The position numbers and the translations under genes were made by a program. The notes under the pieces were generated by a model. That model was given only the letters and a program-made list of their open reading frames with translations, searched no databases and had not been told where the DNA came from. This document shows positions 62,934 to 64,000 of a stretch of 64,000 nt of DNA, in pieces (the first letter of the stretch is position 1; each line of letters opens with the position of its first letter). The stretch is from Pedobacter sp. N36a (GTDB lineage: Bacteria > Bacteroidota > Bacteroidia > Sphingobacteriales > Sphingobacteriaceae), in NCBI RefSeq assembly GCF_014472395.1, contig NZ_JACSZW010000006.1:124001-188000 (forward strand). Direction: 5' to 3'.

Positions 62934-64000
62934 ATGGACAGAAAGAAAAAGAAGCAGGCAGCAATTAAATCAGCGGCTAATGTGGAGCAGCAGCGTAAGG
63001 CATTAAAGACGCGATTTTTGGAGCGTTCAAAAGAAATTATTACACTAATGGGGGCTGGTGTGCTTCTGGAAAAGTTTAAGAGTCTTTTTTTGGAAAAACT
63101 TTACGAACTCCGTTATCCGGTGTTAAAAGCTAAAGCTGCTCCAGGATCCGACATCAATAAAAGTAAGGTGGTACAATTCAATAAACTGCTGCAGCAATTT
63201 ATGCTGGATGTAGAAATCCCGCTGGCCAATGGCATTAAAATTCCAATTGCCTGGTATTTATCGGAAGGGATGACTTTAAGAGACAGCATAGGAGAACTGG
63301 ATACACAGGGGAATCCTGATCTCGAAAAGATTAAGACACTTTTTTCCTACTATTCACATGAGGGGGAGTTTCATCGTCACCTGCAGGAATTGTTGATTAC
63401 TCTGGCTACCGATGTCTGTACGACACTGAGTGATTTCGATGACCATATTTATAGAAGTGATCTTTCGATGACTCCATATTTTGCGACCTTTAATCCGGAT
63501 AATGACATCATCATTCATACTTTTAAACCAAAGAAAGAAAGGATAGAAACCAGTAAAGGGATACGAAATGCGATCCGTCTGGGCTGGCCGTCTGATGAAT
63601 TTAAATGGATGTATGCAAATGTAAAGCCCTCATTGTTAGGATTCAAGAGTAATGGCTTAGATGTCCCACTGGGATTGTATATCAGTACACATACCTTAGA
63701 TAGGTTGAGAGAAAGACTCAATATTACCCCAGGAATTATGCACCAGATCCTATTTCTCACCTTTCTGGAACCAAAGATAAACCACCGTTGGAATGGAGAC
63801 AAAAGCCATGTTGAATTTACACTGGCTGGAGAGAAAGTGGGCTACCTTGTGGTAGAGCTGTATGGCAGTATTTTAATGGTGCATACCTTTTTGTTTTTAA
63901 CTAATAATGGTACTCAGGAAGGTGAAAAACTTGGACGTCTATTAAGCGTTGTTAAAGAAGATAAAAAGTATCTGGAAATTGATACGCTTCCTGCTTTTAA
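62934..64000 (+). CDS. Unknown cytosolic protein, 3' truncated by window edge
   Basis: Starts at the ATG at 62934 with MDRKKKKQAAIKSAANVEQQ and stays open to the end of the window (at least 355 residues). No signal peptide. A basic helical start, then mixed alpha/beta sequence with FNKLLQQFMLDVEIPLANGI, HTLDRLRERLNITPGIMHQI and LAGEKVGYLVVELYGSILMV. No family is recognised. A promoter-like pair of boxes precedes it. The upstream neighbour is a decayed Rpn nuclease gene on the opposite strand. Confidence 0.6.
   Translation, partial: MDRKKKKQAAIKSAANVEQQRKALKTRFLERSKEIITLMGAGVLLEKFKSLFLEKLYELRYPVLKAKAAPGSDINKSKVVQFNKLLQQFMLDVEIPLANGIKIPIAWYLSEGMTLRDSIGELDTQGNPDLEKIKTLFSYYSHEGEFHRHLQELLITLATDVCTTLSDFDDHIYRSDLSMTPYFATFNPDNDIIIHTFKPKKERIETSKGIRNAIRLGWPSDEFKWMYANVKPSLLGFKSNGLDVPLGLYISTHTLDRLRERLNITPGIMHQILFLTFLEPKINHRWNGDKSHVEFTLAGEKVGYLVVELYGSILMVHTFLFLTNNGTQEGEKLGRLLSVVKEDKKYLEIDTLPAF

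Noticed and set aside
1..64000. CRISPR array or tandem direct repeats
   Set aside because: I saw no regularly spaced direct repeats; repeats noted are protein-level (LRR) or hairpins.

Overview
The window comes from a Bacteroidota genome, most likely Sphingobacteriaceae and Pedobacter-like; the genus is inferred, not proven. The evidence is the gene content: SusC/SusD pairs, ECF sigma/FecR pairs feeding TonB-dependent receptors, many lipoproteins with a Cys-Lys-Lys type start, DUF4249, DUF1735, DUF4846 and DcaP-like proteins, YfhO, no Shine-Dalgarno dependence, and TAnnTTTG-like -7 boxes. It is ordinary chromosome with several metabolic islands and a surprising number of decayed genes.

Layout. 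1-771: 3' end of an outer-membrane protein. 0.8-6.65 kb: a DUF418 relic, then a czcCBA-type heavy-metal efflux operon on the minus strand. 6.8-11.3 kb: an MprF-type lysyl-phosphatidylglycerol synthase/flippase, convergent with a VirJ/AcvB-type hydrolase and two small exported proteins. 11.4-16.5 kb: an ECF sigma, FecR, TonB receptor and DUF4249 operon (minus). 16.8-17.6 kb: two small exported proteins. 17.7-20.3 kb: a decayed stretch around a tRNA-Pro gene, holding an internally deleted IS66 transposase, an orphan lipoprotein, a tiny Cys-tailed ORF, an OmpA tail relic and a ricin-type lectin pseudogene. 20.3-25.7 kb: DUF1801 protein, Oar-like TonB receptor, DUF4846 protein, DnaQ-like exonuclease. 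25.8-35 kb: a polysaccharide/N-glycan utilization locus, with a divergent ECF sigma, then FecR, SusC, SusD, GH18 endoglycosidase and DUF1735-LamG lipoprotein. 35-42.4 kb: a membrane protein, a redoxin pseudogene and a tightly coupled operon of four lipoproteins (three FN3-like, one leucine-rich repeat). 42.5-49.2 kb: a multidomain GH31 enzyme carrying dockerin-like and cohesin-like modules, and a YfhO membrane protein. 49.4-53.1 kb: FMN reductase, DUF92 protein, and an AraC regulator divergent from hxlB-hxlA (ribulose monophosphate formaldehyde fixation). 53.2-58.4 kb: an asparagine/aspartate catabolic operon (porin, periplasmic asparaginase, aspartase, C4-dicarboxylate transporter). 58.9-64 kb: truncated methyltransferase, ABM monooxygenase, GH95-like glycosidase, an Rpn-nuclease relic, and an unknown gene that runs off the end.

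The main functional units are metal export, membrane-lipid aminoacylation, glycan capture with its own sigma/anti-sigma switch, asparagine-to-fumarate catabolism and formaldehyde handling. I see no CRISPR array, prophage, or obvious new defence system. The best candidates for something undescribed are the coupled four-lipoprotein operon, the GH31 protein carrying both dockerin-like and cohesin-like parts, and the divergently regulated GH18 locus. All family names come from reading the translated sequence; no database search was run.
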